Positions 9,601-17,305 of a stretch of DNA of 64,000 bases are shown piece after piece. The notes beneath the pieces are model-generated. The model saw only the letters and a list, made by a program, of their open reading frames with translations. It was not told the DNA's origin and searched no databases. The stretch comes from an uncultured Arachnia sp. (lineage in GTDB: Bacteria > Actinomycetota > Actinomycetes > Propionibacteriales > Propionibacteriaceae), in NCBI GenBank assembly GCA_947493705.1, contig CANLSH010000018.1:1-64000 (forward strand), read 5' to 3'. Both the position numbers and the translations under genes were made by a program. Numbering within the stretch: the first letter of the stretch is position 1; each line of letters begins with the position of its first letter.

Positions 9601-9899
9601 TGGGGCTCGGCACGGTGGTGGGGGAGCGCAGCTGGGGAGGCGTCATCGGCATCGACGGACGGTTCTCCCTGGTGGACGGCACCGAGGTGACTCAACCCCG
9701 CTACGCCCACGCCTTCAAGAAGCAGGGCTACGGGCTGGAGAACCACGGCACCGATCCGGACGTCGTGGTGCCGATGGGGCCCATGGACTGGGAATCCGAG
9801 GACGACATCCAGCTCGATGCCGCCATCGACGAAGTCATGAAGAGCCTCAAGGCCACACCAGCCGCGACGCCCCCGGCTATCCCCAAGTCGCGAGTCTGA
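6696..9899 (+). CDS. Tricorn-like protease, S41 family
   Basis: Large cytosolic peptidase that trims oligopeptides released by Clp or proteasome-type proteases. The N-terminal two thirds carry repeated WD/PD40-like blades (for example RFSPDGTSVAFVS near residue 50 and IFSPDSRYLVW near 425). A PDZ domain (about 760-845) and an S41 catalytic domain follow. The presumed tetrad is Ser737 and His738 (NTSHAY), Ser957 (GSDGD) and Glu1015 (LENHG); each is exactly 8 less than the positions known for Thermoplasma tricorn (745, 746, 965, 1023). Length 1,067 aa is normal. No SD is seen; a -10 box 6 bases before ATG suggests a leaderless message. Location just after clpX fits a downstream role in protein breakdown. 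Confidence 0.92.
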   Translation: MTRGYLRYPHVHDTAVVFVADDDLWLTSTDGGRAHRLTADGSPPRSPRFSPDGTSVAFVSGVNGGQDLYVVDLDGGRRRLTWVGAKRMLVSGWLDATHILLASDHADGNRAMTSLFSVSLDGDLERLPWGPAMAAAVHGDGRVVLASPNFQGPERWKRYRGGMAVRLWISDKKRKNWERLLPEQTASLALPSWVGDRVMFTSDLGASLPGKPGEQAQVYSVGPRKSDLRQHTRHSFEDGYVRDASTDGTRVVYHTRGQLFVMDSLDAKPRRIDVSTALGAPEPLVLAPTDRLEAVVPDHGGDGSLLDWRGSAWFLTHRGGPARALSDLPGVRIREPQVLGTSGRGIWATDAEGEDALEIAALDADGESRRIAHGKLGRVLGLASNADGTKVAVASHDGTVHVVDTAKGDVKKVGRSSEGEATGLIFSPDSRYLVWREAVANEGMLGRLVGYDLKQDAGFELTRGQFNDYAPSFSHDGKYLYFLSSRTIDPTYDELTFDLSFTNTVRPFVVPLRAEDPVPFGPSSDGWAISESDDGGTKSAKDEKAKPEPVVLDLAGFEDRMLPLPVPSGRYTSLQTSANGVLWRRMSSYTGELGSGKVAGDETKDSVEFYDVSKRKLSVVVETCDSAVVSGDGKQLVVRNGDDIFVQPAETKPEPEDDAHVTVDLSRLRRRINPRDEWRQMFDENARLMRDHYWREDMDGVGWAGVCAAYRPLVERLASHDDLIDVLWETVGELNTSHAYVFPPADGEAPGTGWLGAEFSRNRKGEVTITRILPGESSDPSARSPLRAAGVGAQPGDVVVAVDGRPTADVPDIGVLMQGAAEKVVELSLMRGEKKRRVAVVPLHSEASLHYHEWVAGRAAYVSKKSGGRIGYVHVPDMAAHGWAEFHRLIEAATRCDAVIADVRFNGGGHTSELVIERLARKVIGWGFGRHFDKPFTYPSQGLRGPVVFVTNPYAGSDGDIVTGAAQNMGLGTVVGERSWGGVIGIDGRFSLVDGTEVTQPRYAHAFKKQGYGLENHGTDPDVVVPMGPMDWESEDDIQLDAAIDEVMKSLKATPAATPPAIPKSRV

Positions 9900-9942
9900 T
9901 TCGCCCCACGGCCGCCACTGCACGCCAACGTGGTGTTCAGGG

Positions 9943-9994
9943 GAGTTGCGGCAACATTTCGGTGGGCAGTCCAGCCGAAATGTTGCTGCAACTC
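9943..9994. repeat. Palindromic element, copy 1
   Basis: A 20-base arm starting GAGTTGCGGCAAC (9943-9962) pairs with 9975-9994 over a 12-base loop; the only imperfection is G opposite T, which is a G-U pair in plus-strand RNA and a C-A mismatch in minus-strand RNA. It lies between the converging ends of the tricorn-like gene and the kinase gene, so it can end transcription of the former. A related copy in the same orientation is at 10714-10765. Confidence 0.75.
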
Positions 9995-10016
9995 ATTGGC
10001 GCAAGGGAATAGAGCC

Positions 10017-10658
10017 TCAGACGAGGCGTGCCACCAGATCGGCGCGGTGTCTGCTGCCTCGAACAATCACGGCATTGGGCTCGTCGGTGTTCGAAGCCCA
10101 AGCCTCTGCCTCCGCCCGAGTCCGGCCGAAGCGCTCGTGACGCTCCACGAGTTGCCTCACGCGCTGGTCCTCGGCAGGTTCCAGGAACCAGGCCTCGTCC
10201 AGTAGATCCCGGATGTGGGACCAGGGCTCTTCCTCCAGGAGTAGGTAGTTCCCGGCCGTGATGACGAGCTGGCAGGACTTCTCCACGACGGTGGCGCCTG
10301 CTACAGCGAGATCAAGAGTCCGGTCAAACACCGGAGCGTAGACGGGTTCCGACCCCGCCTGCTTGAGCCTGCGCAGGATTTCGACGTAGCCTGCGGCGTC
10401 GAAAGTGTCCTTGGCTCCCTTGCGATTGCGACGCCCCAGCTGTGTCAGCAGTTCGTTGGACAGATGGAAACCGTCCATCTCCACCACACTCGCCGTTGGT
10501 CCCACCGCATCAGCGATGATTTCCGCGACGGTGGACTTACCGGATCCGGGCGCGCCCACCAAGCCCAGCAGCTGCCGCCCGGGGCGACACATCAGGTCGC
10601 GGGCGCGTTCGACCAGTTGATCCATGGTCACGTCGATGGTGGGTGTGTCCGTGTCCAT
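10017..10658 (-). CDS. P-loop nucleoside/sugar kinase (uridine kinase-like)
   Basis: A 213-aa P-loop kinase of the uridine kinase/phosphoribulokinase/PanK superfamily. Walker A GAPGSGKST is at residues 35-43, followed by MDGFHLSN, which resembles the substrate-binding MDGFH of this group, and an RHERFGR-type lid motif near the C-terminus. The phosphoryl acceptor is not deducible: homologues are annotated uridine kinase, fructose kinase or pantothenate kinase-like. ATG 10658 is preferred to an upstream in-frame ATG at 10712 because GGAG lies 8 bases before it. Copies of one palindromic element flank both ends of the gene. Confidence 0.8.
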   Translation of the reverse strand: MDTDTPTIDVTMDQLVERARDLMCRPGRQLLGLVGAPGSGKSTVAEIIADAVGPTASVVEMDGFHLSNELLTQLGRRNRKGAKDTFDAAGYVEILRRLKQAGSEPVYAPVFDRTLDLAVAGATVVEKSCQLVITAGNYLLLEEEPWSHIRDLLDEAWFLEPAEDQRVRQLVERHERFGRTRAEAEAWASNTDEPNAVIVRGSRHRADLVARLV

Positions 10659-10713
10659 GGAGGATCTCCCGCTTCGCGATGGCTTACTCACAACTGTATG
10701 GGAAGGGGCCATG

Positions 10714-10765
10714 GAGTCTCGGCAACATCCCGGGGGGCAGACCAGCCGAAATGTTCCCGCAACTC
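10714..10765. repeat. Palindromic element, copy 2
   Basis: Same layout as copy 1 (20-base arms, 12-base loop, same orientation), with conserved blocks GGCAACAT, GGGCAG, CCAGCCGAAATGTT and GCAACTC. The arms are less perfect here (about five mismatches). Its right end overlaps the mpg stop codon at 10764-10766, and it fills the gap between mpg and the kinase gene. Confidence 0.7.
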
Positions 10766-11384
10766 AGCGATTGAGTGGCCCGGGGCCTGAGACTGTTGGA
10801 TCTCCGGGGATGCGGTAGCGCAGCTGGAGGTGTTCGGGCTCCGTGGCCGCGGGTCGCAACCCGACGCGCGGTCCCGTAGCAACAGATGGTTCGGAGAGGC
10901 GATCGGACACCCAGATGGGGGAGTCCGTGGCGCAGAGGTCCAGTCCGTCGTCGAGCCAGTCGATGCCCAGCACCACTGTCAGGCGTCCCGGTCCCTGCGC
11001 CAGGTCACGATCCCTCCGCGTCACTCCCGACGCGCTGCGACGGGCTCGCGCGAGCTCAACACCCTGCACGACCTCTCCGGCCCGCACGAGACAACCGTTG
11101 GCATGGTGCAGGGTGGAGGCGACGATGTTGCAGCAGGAATGCAACCCCATGTGGCGATACACATACAGGTGACCGGCATCACCGAACATCGTCTTGTTCC
11201 GCGCGGTCATGCCACGGAAGGCATGCGATCCGGGGTCGTCGGTACCGTCGTAGGCCTCCAGTTCCGTGATCCGCAGCACGATGCCCTCGGCGGTCACGAG
11301 GTGACACCCCAGCAGGCGTGGCGCGAGTTCACGTACGGGTCGCTGGAAGAACTCGCGGGGCAGCCGGGGCCAAGCCGCCTCCAT
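10764..11384 (-). CDS. mpg: 3-methyladenine DNA glycosylase (AAG/MPG family)
   Basis: Base-excision repair enzyme that removes alkylated purines and hypoxanthine. The family signatures are visible: LLGCHLV near residue 24, the ITELEAYDG-x-x-D-P-x-SHAFRG block with the catalytic Glu, YVYRHMGLHSCCNIV (usually Y-G-M-H/YxCxN), VLVRAGEP-like CLVRAGEVV, and GPGRLTVVLGI. 206 aa is normal. It starts 2 bases after the valS stop, so it is translated from the valS message. Its stop codon lies inside the palindromic element. Confidence 0.93.
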   Translation of the reverse strand: MEAAWPRLPREFFQRPVRELAPRLLGCHLVTAEGIVLRITELEAYDGTDDPGSHAFRGMTARNKTMFGDAGHLYVYRHMGLHSCCNIVASTLHHANGCLVRAGEVVQGVELARARRSASGVTRRDRDLAQGPGRLTVVLGIDWLDDGLDLCATDSPIWVSDRLSEPSVATGPRVGLRPAATEPEHLQLRYRIPGDPTVSGPGPLNR

Positions 11385-11386
11385 GC

Positions 11387-13948
11387 TCAGTCCGTCTTCT
11401 CCACCAGATCGACCTCGACGGCCAGCGGCTGTTCGCCCGCAGTCCAGGTCACCTGACCCGAGATCTTGCCGACGGAGCGCAGATCTGCCTCGATGGTTGC
11501 GAGGCGTTCCAACATGTCGGCCGGTCCCGAGAACGCTGCTCGCGACACCTCGGTCTTCATGGAGACCTTGGCGTTGGACTTGGCCCCGCGGATGGCAATC
11601 AGTGCGGCGGCCACGTCGTCCAGGAGTGCGTCGTCGCTGTCCACAGCGATCTCATCGACGTTCGGCCAGGGCGCCCGGTGGATCGACCCCTCGTGTGTCC
11701 AGCGCCACGCCTCCTCGGTGACGAACGGCATGAAGGGAGCGAAGAGGCGGAGTTGCACGTCGAGGGCAAGCGCAAGGGCGGCCAGCGCGGAAGCCTTTTC
11801 GTCCTCGGACTGTGCGCCGTAAGCGCGTTCCTTGACGAGCTCCAGATAGTCATCGCAGAAGGACCAGAAGAAGGTCTCGGTCTTCTCCAGTGCGGAGGTG
11901 TAGTCGAAGGCGTCGAATGCCGTGGTGGCGTCGCGCACGACATCGGCCAGCCCCGCCAGCACTGCCTTGTCGACGGGATTCGTCACTGCCTCCAGCCCCC
12001 CGGCGTCGGCTGCCAGCGACAGCACGAACTTACTGGCGTTGAGCGCCTTCATGGCCAGGCGACGCCCCACCTTCATCTGCGACTCGTCGAACGGTGAGTC
12101 CAGGCCGGGGCGGGCCATGGCGGCGCGCCAGCGGACGGCGTCGGAGCCGAACTTGTCGAGGATATCGGTGGGCACCACCACGTTGCCCTTGGACTTGGAC
12201 ATCTTCTTGCGATCCGGGTCCGTCACGAAACCGGAAATGGTGGCGCGCTCCCACGGCAGGGATCCGTTCTCGAAGTGCGCCCGGACCACGCGGCTGAACA
12301 GCCAGGTGCGGATGATGTCGTGGGCCTGCGGGGCCAAGTCCATCGGGAACGTGAGGTTGAACAGTTCCTCGTCGCGCTCCCAGCCGCAGGCGATCTGCGG
12401 TGTCAAAGAGGAGGTGGCCCATGTGTCCATGATGTCGGGATCGGCCATGAAACCGCCGGGCTGGTTGCGCTGATCCTCGGAGTAGCCGTTGGGTCGGTGA
12501 CGCACGGGATCGATGGGCAGGTCAGCCTCGTCGGCCATCAGGGGGTGGTCATGATCCGGTTCGCCGTCGGCATCCAGGGGGTACCAGACGGGGAAGGGGA
12601 CGCCGAAGAAGCGTTGCCGGGAGATCAGCCAGTCGCCGGCCAGGCCACTCACCCAGTTCTCGTAGCGATGGCGCATGTACTCGGGAGAGAACTTGAGCTC
12701 CCGGCCCCGCTCGAGGAACGTGGCCTTCAGGTCATCGTCGCGGCCGCCGTTGCGGATGTACCACTGGCGGGTGGCGACGATCTCGAGCGGCTTGTCACCC
12801 TTCTCGTAGAAGTTGGCCATGCGGGAGGTGGCCTTCGGCTCCCCGTCGAGTTCGCCGTTGTCGCGCAGCATCGCGACGGTGGCCTCGCGGGCGGAGAACG
12901 CGGTCTTGCCTGCAAGCGGCTCGTAAGCTTCGGCGTTGGTGATCCATTCGGGTGTCTCACGGGCGAAGCGGCCGTCGCGCCCGATCACAGTGCGGGTGGG
13001 CAGGTTCAACTCTCTCCACCACATCACGTCGGTGAGGTCACCGAAGGTGCAGCACATGGCGATGCCGGCGCCCTTGTCGGGCTCGGCTGCCGGGTGGGCA
13101 ACGACGGGGATCTCGACGCCGAAGATCGGTGAGGTAACCGTGGTGCCGAAGAGTGCTTGGTAGCGCTCGTCGTCCGGGTGGGCGATCAGTGCGCACACGC
13201 TGACGATCAGCTCGGGGCGCGTGGTCTCGATGTGAATGGGCTCGCCGTCGGCACCATGGAAGGCGACGCGATGGTAGGCGCCGGGATATTCACGTGCCTC
13301 GAGTTCGGCCTGCGCGACGGCGGTGGAGAACGTCACGTCCCAGAGCGTGGGCGCGTACGACATGTACGCCTCGCCGCGGGCGTAGTTCCGCAGGAAGGCC
13401 TTCTGCGCGACGGCCTGGGCGTCATCGGAGATGGTGGCATACAAGGTGTCCCAGTCCACGGACAGGCCCAGCTGGCGCCACATCGCCTCGAAGACCTGCT
13501 CGTCCACCTCCGTGAGCTCGTGACACAACGCGATGAAGTTGGCGCGGCTGATGGGCAATTGACGCTTAGGGTCGGGCTTGGCGGGGGGCGTGAAATCGGG
13601 GTCGTACGCGACCGAGGGGTCGCAGCGGACGCCGTAGTAGTTCTGCACGCGACGCTCTGTCGGAAGACCATTGTCGTCCCAGCCCATCGGGTAGAACACC
13701 TGCTTGCCCTGCATGCGCTGGTACCGGGCCACGAGATCTGTATGCGTGTAGCTGAAGACGTGACCGACGTGGAGTGAGCCGGACACCGTCGGGGGAGGGG
13801 TGTCGATGCTGAAGACGTCCGCCCGGCTCGCGGGCCGCTCGAAGGCGTAGGTCTTCTCGTCACGCCACACTGTGCTCCACTTGGACTCCAGTCCTTCCAG
13901 GATGGGCTTGTCGGGAAGGACTGAGAGGTTGTCGGATAACACTGTCAT
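11387..13948 (-). CDS. valS: Valyl-tRNA synthetase
   Basis: Class I synthetase charging tRNA-Val. HVGH (the HIGH motif) is at residues 60-63 and KMSKS at 582-586; a CP1 editing domain lies between them and an anticodon-binding domain follows. The segment GWDDNGLPTERRVQ marks the actinobacterial subtype. At 853 aa it lacks the long C-terminal coiled coil of E. coli ValS. Start at ATG 13948: TAGGGT (13961-13956 on the minus strand) ends 7 bases upstream, with no SD, so the message is probably leaderless. No T-box leader is seen. mpg follows immediately. Confidence 0.96.
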   Translation of the reverse strand: MTVLSDNLSVLPDKPILEGLESKWSTVWRDEKTYAFERPASRADVFSIDTPPPTVSGSLHVGHVFSYTHTDLVARYQRMQGKQVFYPMGWDDNGLPTERRVQNYYGVRCDPSVAYDPDFTPPAKPDPKRQLPISRANFIALCHELTEVDEQVFEAMWRQLGLSVDWDTLYATISDDAQAVAQKAFLRNYARGEAYMSYAPTLWDVTFSTAVAQAELEAREYPGAYHRVAFHGADGEPIHIETTRPELIVSVCALIAHPDDERYQALFGTTVTSPIFGVEIPVVAHPAAEPDKGAGIAMCCTFGDLTDVMWWRELNLPTRTVIGRDGRFARETPEWITNAEAYEPLAGKTAFSAREATVAMLRDNGELDGEPKATSRMANFYEKGDKPLEIVATRQWYIRNGGRDDDLKATFLERGRELKFSPEYMRHRYENWVSGLAGDWLISRQRFFGVPFPVWYPLDADGEPDHDHPLMADEADLPIDPVRHRPNGYSEDQRNQPGGFMADPDIMDTWATSSLTPQIACGWERDEELFNLTFPMDLAPQAHDIIRTWLFSRVVRAHFENGSLPWERATISGFVTDPDRKKMSKSKGNVVVPTDILDKFGSDAVRWRAAMARPGLDSPFDESQMKVGRRLAMKALNASKFVLSLAADAGGLEAVTNPVDKAVLAGLADVVRDATTAFDAFDYTSALEKTETFFWSFCDDYLELVKERAYGAQSEDEKASALAALALALDVQLRLFAPFMPFVTEEAWRWTHEGSIHRAPWPNVDEIAVDSDDALLDDVAAALIAIRGAKSNAKVSMKTEVSRAAFSGPADMLERLATIEADLRSVGKISGQVTWTAGEQPLAVEVDLVEKTD

Positions 13949-14066
13949 GCGACATACCCTAGTGGCAAGATTGCTTCACCTCGAACCCCGTACAGCGAAT
14001 GGCAGGGGGCCATATCAATCACGGAGGTGACACGGTCCTAGGGAGCTACAGGGGGACAAGCGCAAA

Positions 14067-14360
14067 TCAGTAGTAGTTGACGCGGTGATCCGAGACACCC
14101 CAGATGCAGTTTGCGGGCAACCGAAATGACGCTGGCGTTGAAATTCTGCTCGTACGTTGCCAGTTACCCCATGTACATTTATAGGAGATGGAGATTGCTC
14201 CAACTCCATTGCAACTGCCAATGAAATACCTGCCGCCACTCTGCGAGTAGACGCCGTAGTTGCAAGCGGGCCCCGAGTATGCGGTGGCGACTGAAGCCCC
14301 TCCTATAGATAGGGAGAGGCCCGCTAGGAGTGAAATGAGGAGTCTTGGGATTCTATTCAT
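14067..14360 (-). CDS. Small secreted cysteine-containing protein, unknown
   Basis: A 97-aa protein with a clear signal peptide: MNRIPR, a hydrophobic core (LLISLLAGLSLSIGG) and an ASVATA cleavage site near residue 27. The mature part of about 70 residues has four cysteines in C-x-Y-G, S-C-N-G, K-C-T-W-G and N-C-I-W-G contexts, which suggests two disulfides, and is rich in Gly, Ser and aromatic residues. AAGGA lies 9 bases before the ATG. I do not recognise the family; it does not fit lactococcin 972. The surrounding 600 bases are clearly lower in GC than their neighbours, hinting at acquisition. A membrane thiol oxidoreductase gene is next door. Confidence 0.6.
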   Translation of the reverse strand: MNRIPRLLISLLAGLSLSIGGASVATAYSGPACNYGVYSQSGGRYFIGSCNGVGAISISYKCTWGNWQRTSRISTPASFRLPANCIWGVSDHRVNYY

Positions 14361-14569
14361 CGATCGTGTCCTTGAAGTTCGTCGCCCGCCCAGTTGCCGA
14401 CGACATACTTAGGATACGAAACGCACGCGCCCAATGAATAGGCCTTTCGTGAACGACTGACTAGCGCGTACTTGGGAGTCGACTTTGGTTGACACCGCAT
14501 CACCGACGTCAGATTGTTAAGTACATCTACTGAGGTTATACCGGCTGTTCGCAGACGACTTGGATGCAT
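14357..14569 (-). CDS. Possible short ORF upstream of the secreted protein
   Basis: A 70-codon frame whose TGA overlaps the ATG of the secreted-protein gene (ATGA), which can indicate translational coupling. It has no good SD, no recognised domain and a basic composition. It could equally be a chance frame in low-GC DNA. Confidence 0.22.
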   Translation of the reverse strand: MHPSRLRTAGITSVDVLNNLTSVMRCQPKSTPKYALVSRSRKAYSLGACVSYPKYVVGNWAGDELQGHDR

Positions 14570-14614
14570 GGTGCAGAGCGCGAGGAGATGCCACGCCTGA
14601 TGAATTTTCAGCCC

Positions 14615-15409
14615 TCACGTGTTGGCCTCTTCGATGGCGTCGAGCAACTCTTCAGCCGTCGGCTGAATAAGCACCTCGTTCGTTTCCCTGTCGAAGAACG
14701 TAAGCGTTTCTCCACCAACCGAGTACGTAGGAGTGCCCGCGATTTCGTCAGTCTCGAACTGTTCGTCGGAGGCATCCACGAAAGCTGCGAAAGCTTGGCT
14801 GTCGTAGAGTTTCTGGAACCTTTCGAGGTCGGCTCCCTCGATTCCAGCCTCGGTGGGGACGTCCACGCGAAGTTGCTGTTCGGTGTAGCCAGCTCCTTCC
14901 GTGGGTTGGTTGGCGTACATGATGGAGTGGTACTCGCGGAACCTGCCCACCTCGTCGGCGGCTGCCATAGCCATGGCAGCCCGCTCCGAGGCATCATTGC
15001 CGATAATCCCGTCGAGGAAGTGTGCCGAAATGACCTCGGCGGTGATGTCGCCCTGGTCAACGAGTTGCAGGATGGCTGACCCGTAGGTGTTCTCCGTCGC
15101 GGCGCACCCGGGGCACTGGGGATCCTCGTAGATCTTCAGATGAGGAGCATCCGCTGCAGGCTCAACTTCCTTGCTCACAATCTCGATACCGGAGTTCTCA
15201 GTGGCGTTCGGGGGCCGCATCTGCTCGGCTGCCGGCGTCTGGCTGGTCAGCGTGGGAACGATGACCATCGCGAGGATCACAACAACAACCAGGGCCACGG
15301 CACCCAGGGAGACCCACAGGATGCGGGCGTTCCGGCGTCCCCGCGCTTCCTCGGCCTCGGCCTTGAGTCTCATTGCTTCACGGCGGCTTGGGCCAGAGTT
15401 GTTGGCCAT
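14615..15409 (-). CDS. Membrane-anchored DsbA-like thioredoxin-fold protein
   Basis: A 264-aa protein with a charged cytoplasmic N-terminus (1-28), one membrane helix (about 29-52) and an extracytoplasmic thioredoxin domain of the DsbA/SoxW type. The redox motif is C99-P-G-C102 within YEDPQCPGC, and a cis-proline loop AGTPTYSV occurs near residue 228. It probably makes or isomerises disulfides in exported proteins. The gene is adjacent to a small secreted four-cysteine protein, a possible client, though that is only inference. It diverges from folC. Confidence 0.85.
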   Translation of the reverse strand: MANNSGPSRREAMRLKAEAEEARGRRNARILWVSLGAVALVVVVILAMVIVPTLTSQTPAAEQMRPPNATENSGIEIVSKEVEPAADAPHLKIYEDPQCPGCAATENTYGSAILQLVDQGDITAEVISAHFLDGIIGNDASERAAMAMAAADEVGRFREYHSIMYANQPTEGAGYTEQQLRVDVPTEAGIEGADLERFQKLYDSQAFAAFVDASDEQFETDEIAGTPTYSVGGETLTFFDRETNEVLIQPTAEELLDAIEEANT

Positions 15410-15572
15410 GGGGTCACTCCTTGTGATCAGTCGGCAGAAATCTAATTGTGTCGATGATGTGAACTGAACTGCAGTATCTAGGCGCAGCCGGGCGCGTTCA
15501 CGGCCTTATTCTAAGCGGTGCACCAAGCGGCTTCGCATTCGACTCCGGCCAGTCGATACTCTGGGGTGCATC

Positions 15573-16946
15573 ATGACCCAGACATCTCACCGTGCGCTCG
15601 TTGCTCAACTCACCAGCCGATGGCCGGAGAACCGCGTGGCGCCCAGCCTGTCGCGCGTCCAGGCTGTCATGGACCTGATGGGCGATCCGCAGCACTCCGT
15701 CCCCGTCATCCAGGTGGCCGGCACCAACGGCAAGGGCAGTACCGCCATCATGATCGACGCGCTGCTGCGGGCCTCGGGCCTACGCGTCGGACGCTTCGCC
15801 AGCCCGCACCTCACCGATGCGCGCGAGCGCATCGTCATCGACGGCGACCCCGTCAGCGAAGATCGCTTCGACGAGATCTGGGAGGAGATCCGTCCCTTCG
15901 TCGAGATGGTCGATGACCAGAAGCTCGACGGCGTGGATCTGACCTTCTTCGAAGTCATCACCGCCATGGCGTACGCAACCTTCGCCGACGCCCCTGTGGA
16001 TGTCGCCGTGGTGGAAGTGGGGCTCGGTGGGAGGTGGGACGCGACCAGCGTCGTTCAACCCAAGGTGTCCGTGGTCTGCCCCATCGGACTCGACCACACC
16101 CACCTCCTCGGCGGCACCATTGCCGAGGTGGCGGTGGAGAAGGCCGGGATCATCAAGGAGGGCAGCGTCGCAGTCCTGTCCGGTCAGGATCCCGCCGCGG
16201 CGCAGGTGCTGCTGGCTCGCGCCGTCGAAGTGGGCGCCGAGGTCAAGGCCGAGGGTCCGGATTTCGGTTTGCTTGGACGGCAGGTGGCCGTCGGCGGTCA
16301 GCTACTGCGCATCGACACCACCGGTGGCCCCGTCGCCGATGTGTTCCTCCCGCTCTTCGGGGAACACATGGCTCGCAATGCGGCGCTCGCCGTGGCCGCC
16401 GTCGAGGCCTTCCTCGGTGGCAAACCGCTTTCCCAGGAGATCATCACCGAGGGACTGGCTGCCGTGGATGCCCCAGCGCGCTTGGAACTGGTGAAGACAT
16501 CTCCGGCAATCGTGCTGGACACCGCCCACAATGTGCAGGCGGCTCGCGCCACCATTGATGCGGTCACCGAATCATTCGCCTTCGCGCCCATGATCGGGGT
16601 GGTTGCGATGATGGCGGACAAGGATTCCACCGCCGTGCTGCAGATTTTCTCCGAGCAGATGGACGAGGTGGTCATCACCCAGACCGCCAACTCCCCGCGC
16701 GCCCGCTCCGTCGAGGACCTTGCAACCGAGGCCGAGGAGATCTGGCCCAGCGGGAAGGTGCACCGGGCGCCTCGGGTGGCGGACGCCATCGAGATTGCCG
16801 CATCCCTCGCGGACGCCGCTGGGACACATTCCGGCGTGCTCATCGCCGGTTCGGTCATCGCCGCGGGAGAAGCGCGCGACCTCCTTGTCCAGGAGAGCGA
16901 CGAGAAGAGCGACGCAGATGATCGACGTGGAGATGACGAGGAATGA
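15573..16946 (+). CDS. folC: Folylpolyglutamate synthase / dihydrofolate synthase
   Basis: Mur-ligase-like enzyme adding glutamate to dihydropteroate and to folates. The P-loop GTNGKGST is at residues 50-57, the LTFFEVITAMA block and the GLGGRWDATS motif follow, and the C-terminal ligase domain contains LDTAHN. 457 aa is typical; the last 15 residues are highly charged. TACTCT ends 10 bases before ATG, so the transcript leader is very short at most. The stop overlaps the next start (ATGA), beginning a run of four coupled genes: folC, DUF4233, ndk, CPBP. Confidence 0.95.
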   Translation: MTQTSHRALVAQLTSRWPENRVAPSLSRVQAVMDLMGDPQHSVPVIQVAGTNGKGSTAIMIDALLRASGLRVGRFASPHLTDARERIVIDGDPVSEDRFDEIWEEIRPFVEMVDDQKLDGVDLTFFEVITAMAYATFADAPVDVAVVEVGLGGRWDATSVVQPKVSVVCPIGLDHTHLLGGTIAEVAVEKAGIIKEGSVAVLSGQDPAAAQVLLARAVEVGAEVKAEGPDFGLLGRQVAVGGQLLRIDTTGGPVADVFLPLFGEHMARNAALAVAAVEAFLGGKPLSQEIITEGLAAVDAPARLELVKTSPAIVLDTAHNVQAARATIDAVTESFAFAPMIGVVAMMADKDSTAVLQIFSEQMDEVVITQTANSPRARSVEDLATEAEEIWPSGKVHRAPRVADAIEIAASLADAAGTHSGVLIAGSVIAAGEARDLLVQESDEKSDADDRRGDDEE

Positions 16947-17305
16947 CGCTCACCCCCGGCAATCCGATGCGCTCCGCCCTGATGTCGGTGCTGATCTTTG
17001 AGGTCATCGTGTTCTGGCTGGGTTTCGCCGGCATGGTGCAGGTTGCCGACGTAGCTGTGGGGACCGCTGCCCTGTGGGTGGGCATCGCCAGCCTGCTCGC
17101 CATCGTCGCGACCGCCGGCCTGCGCAGGGGCTGGGGGTATCCGGTGGCGTGGCTCACCCAGGTGGCCACCATCCTGCTCGGACTCCTCACCCCTTGGATG
17201 TATGCCATGGGCATCGTCTTCGCACTGATCTGGACGATCTCCTTCGTCCTGGGCAAACGCCTGGAAGCCAGGTTCAACCACCACAAGGAAGCAGGGACCC
17301 CGTGA
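16943..17305 (+). CDS. DUF4233 membrane protein
   Basis: A 120-aa protein with four hydrophobic helices (about 10-32, 38-56, 65-85 and 88-108) and a basic C-terminus. It matches the DUF4233 family, which sits between folC and ndk in many actinobacteria. The function is unknown. Both ends overlap neighbouring genes by four bases. Confidence 0.85.
   Translation: MTLTPGNPMRSALMSVLIFEVIVFWLGFAGMVQVADVAVGTAALWVGIASLLAIVATAGLRRGWGYPVAWLTQVATILLGLLTPWMYAMGIVFALIWTISFVLGKRLEARFNHHKEAGTP

Noticed and set aside
7050-9923. 957-codon open frame on the minus strand opposite the tricorn-like gene
   Set aside because: It mirrors the codon pattern of a gene with clear motifs on the other strand; long antisense frames are common at this GC content. 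Its translation is His/Gly/Val-rich without domains.
13949-14066. Possible T-box leader for valS
   Set aside because: No T-box sequence, specifier hairpin or terminator is visible; a -10 box lies 7 bases before the start.
14067-14360. Secreted protein as a lactococcin 972-type bacteriocin
   Set aside because: Size and signal peptide fit, but the characteristic Gly-Gly-x-W and His-rich C-terminal features are absent and no immunity/ABC genes follow.
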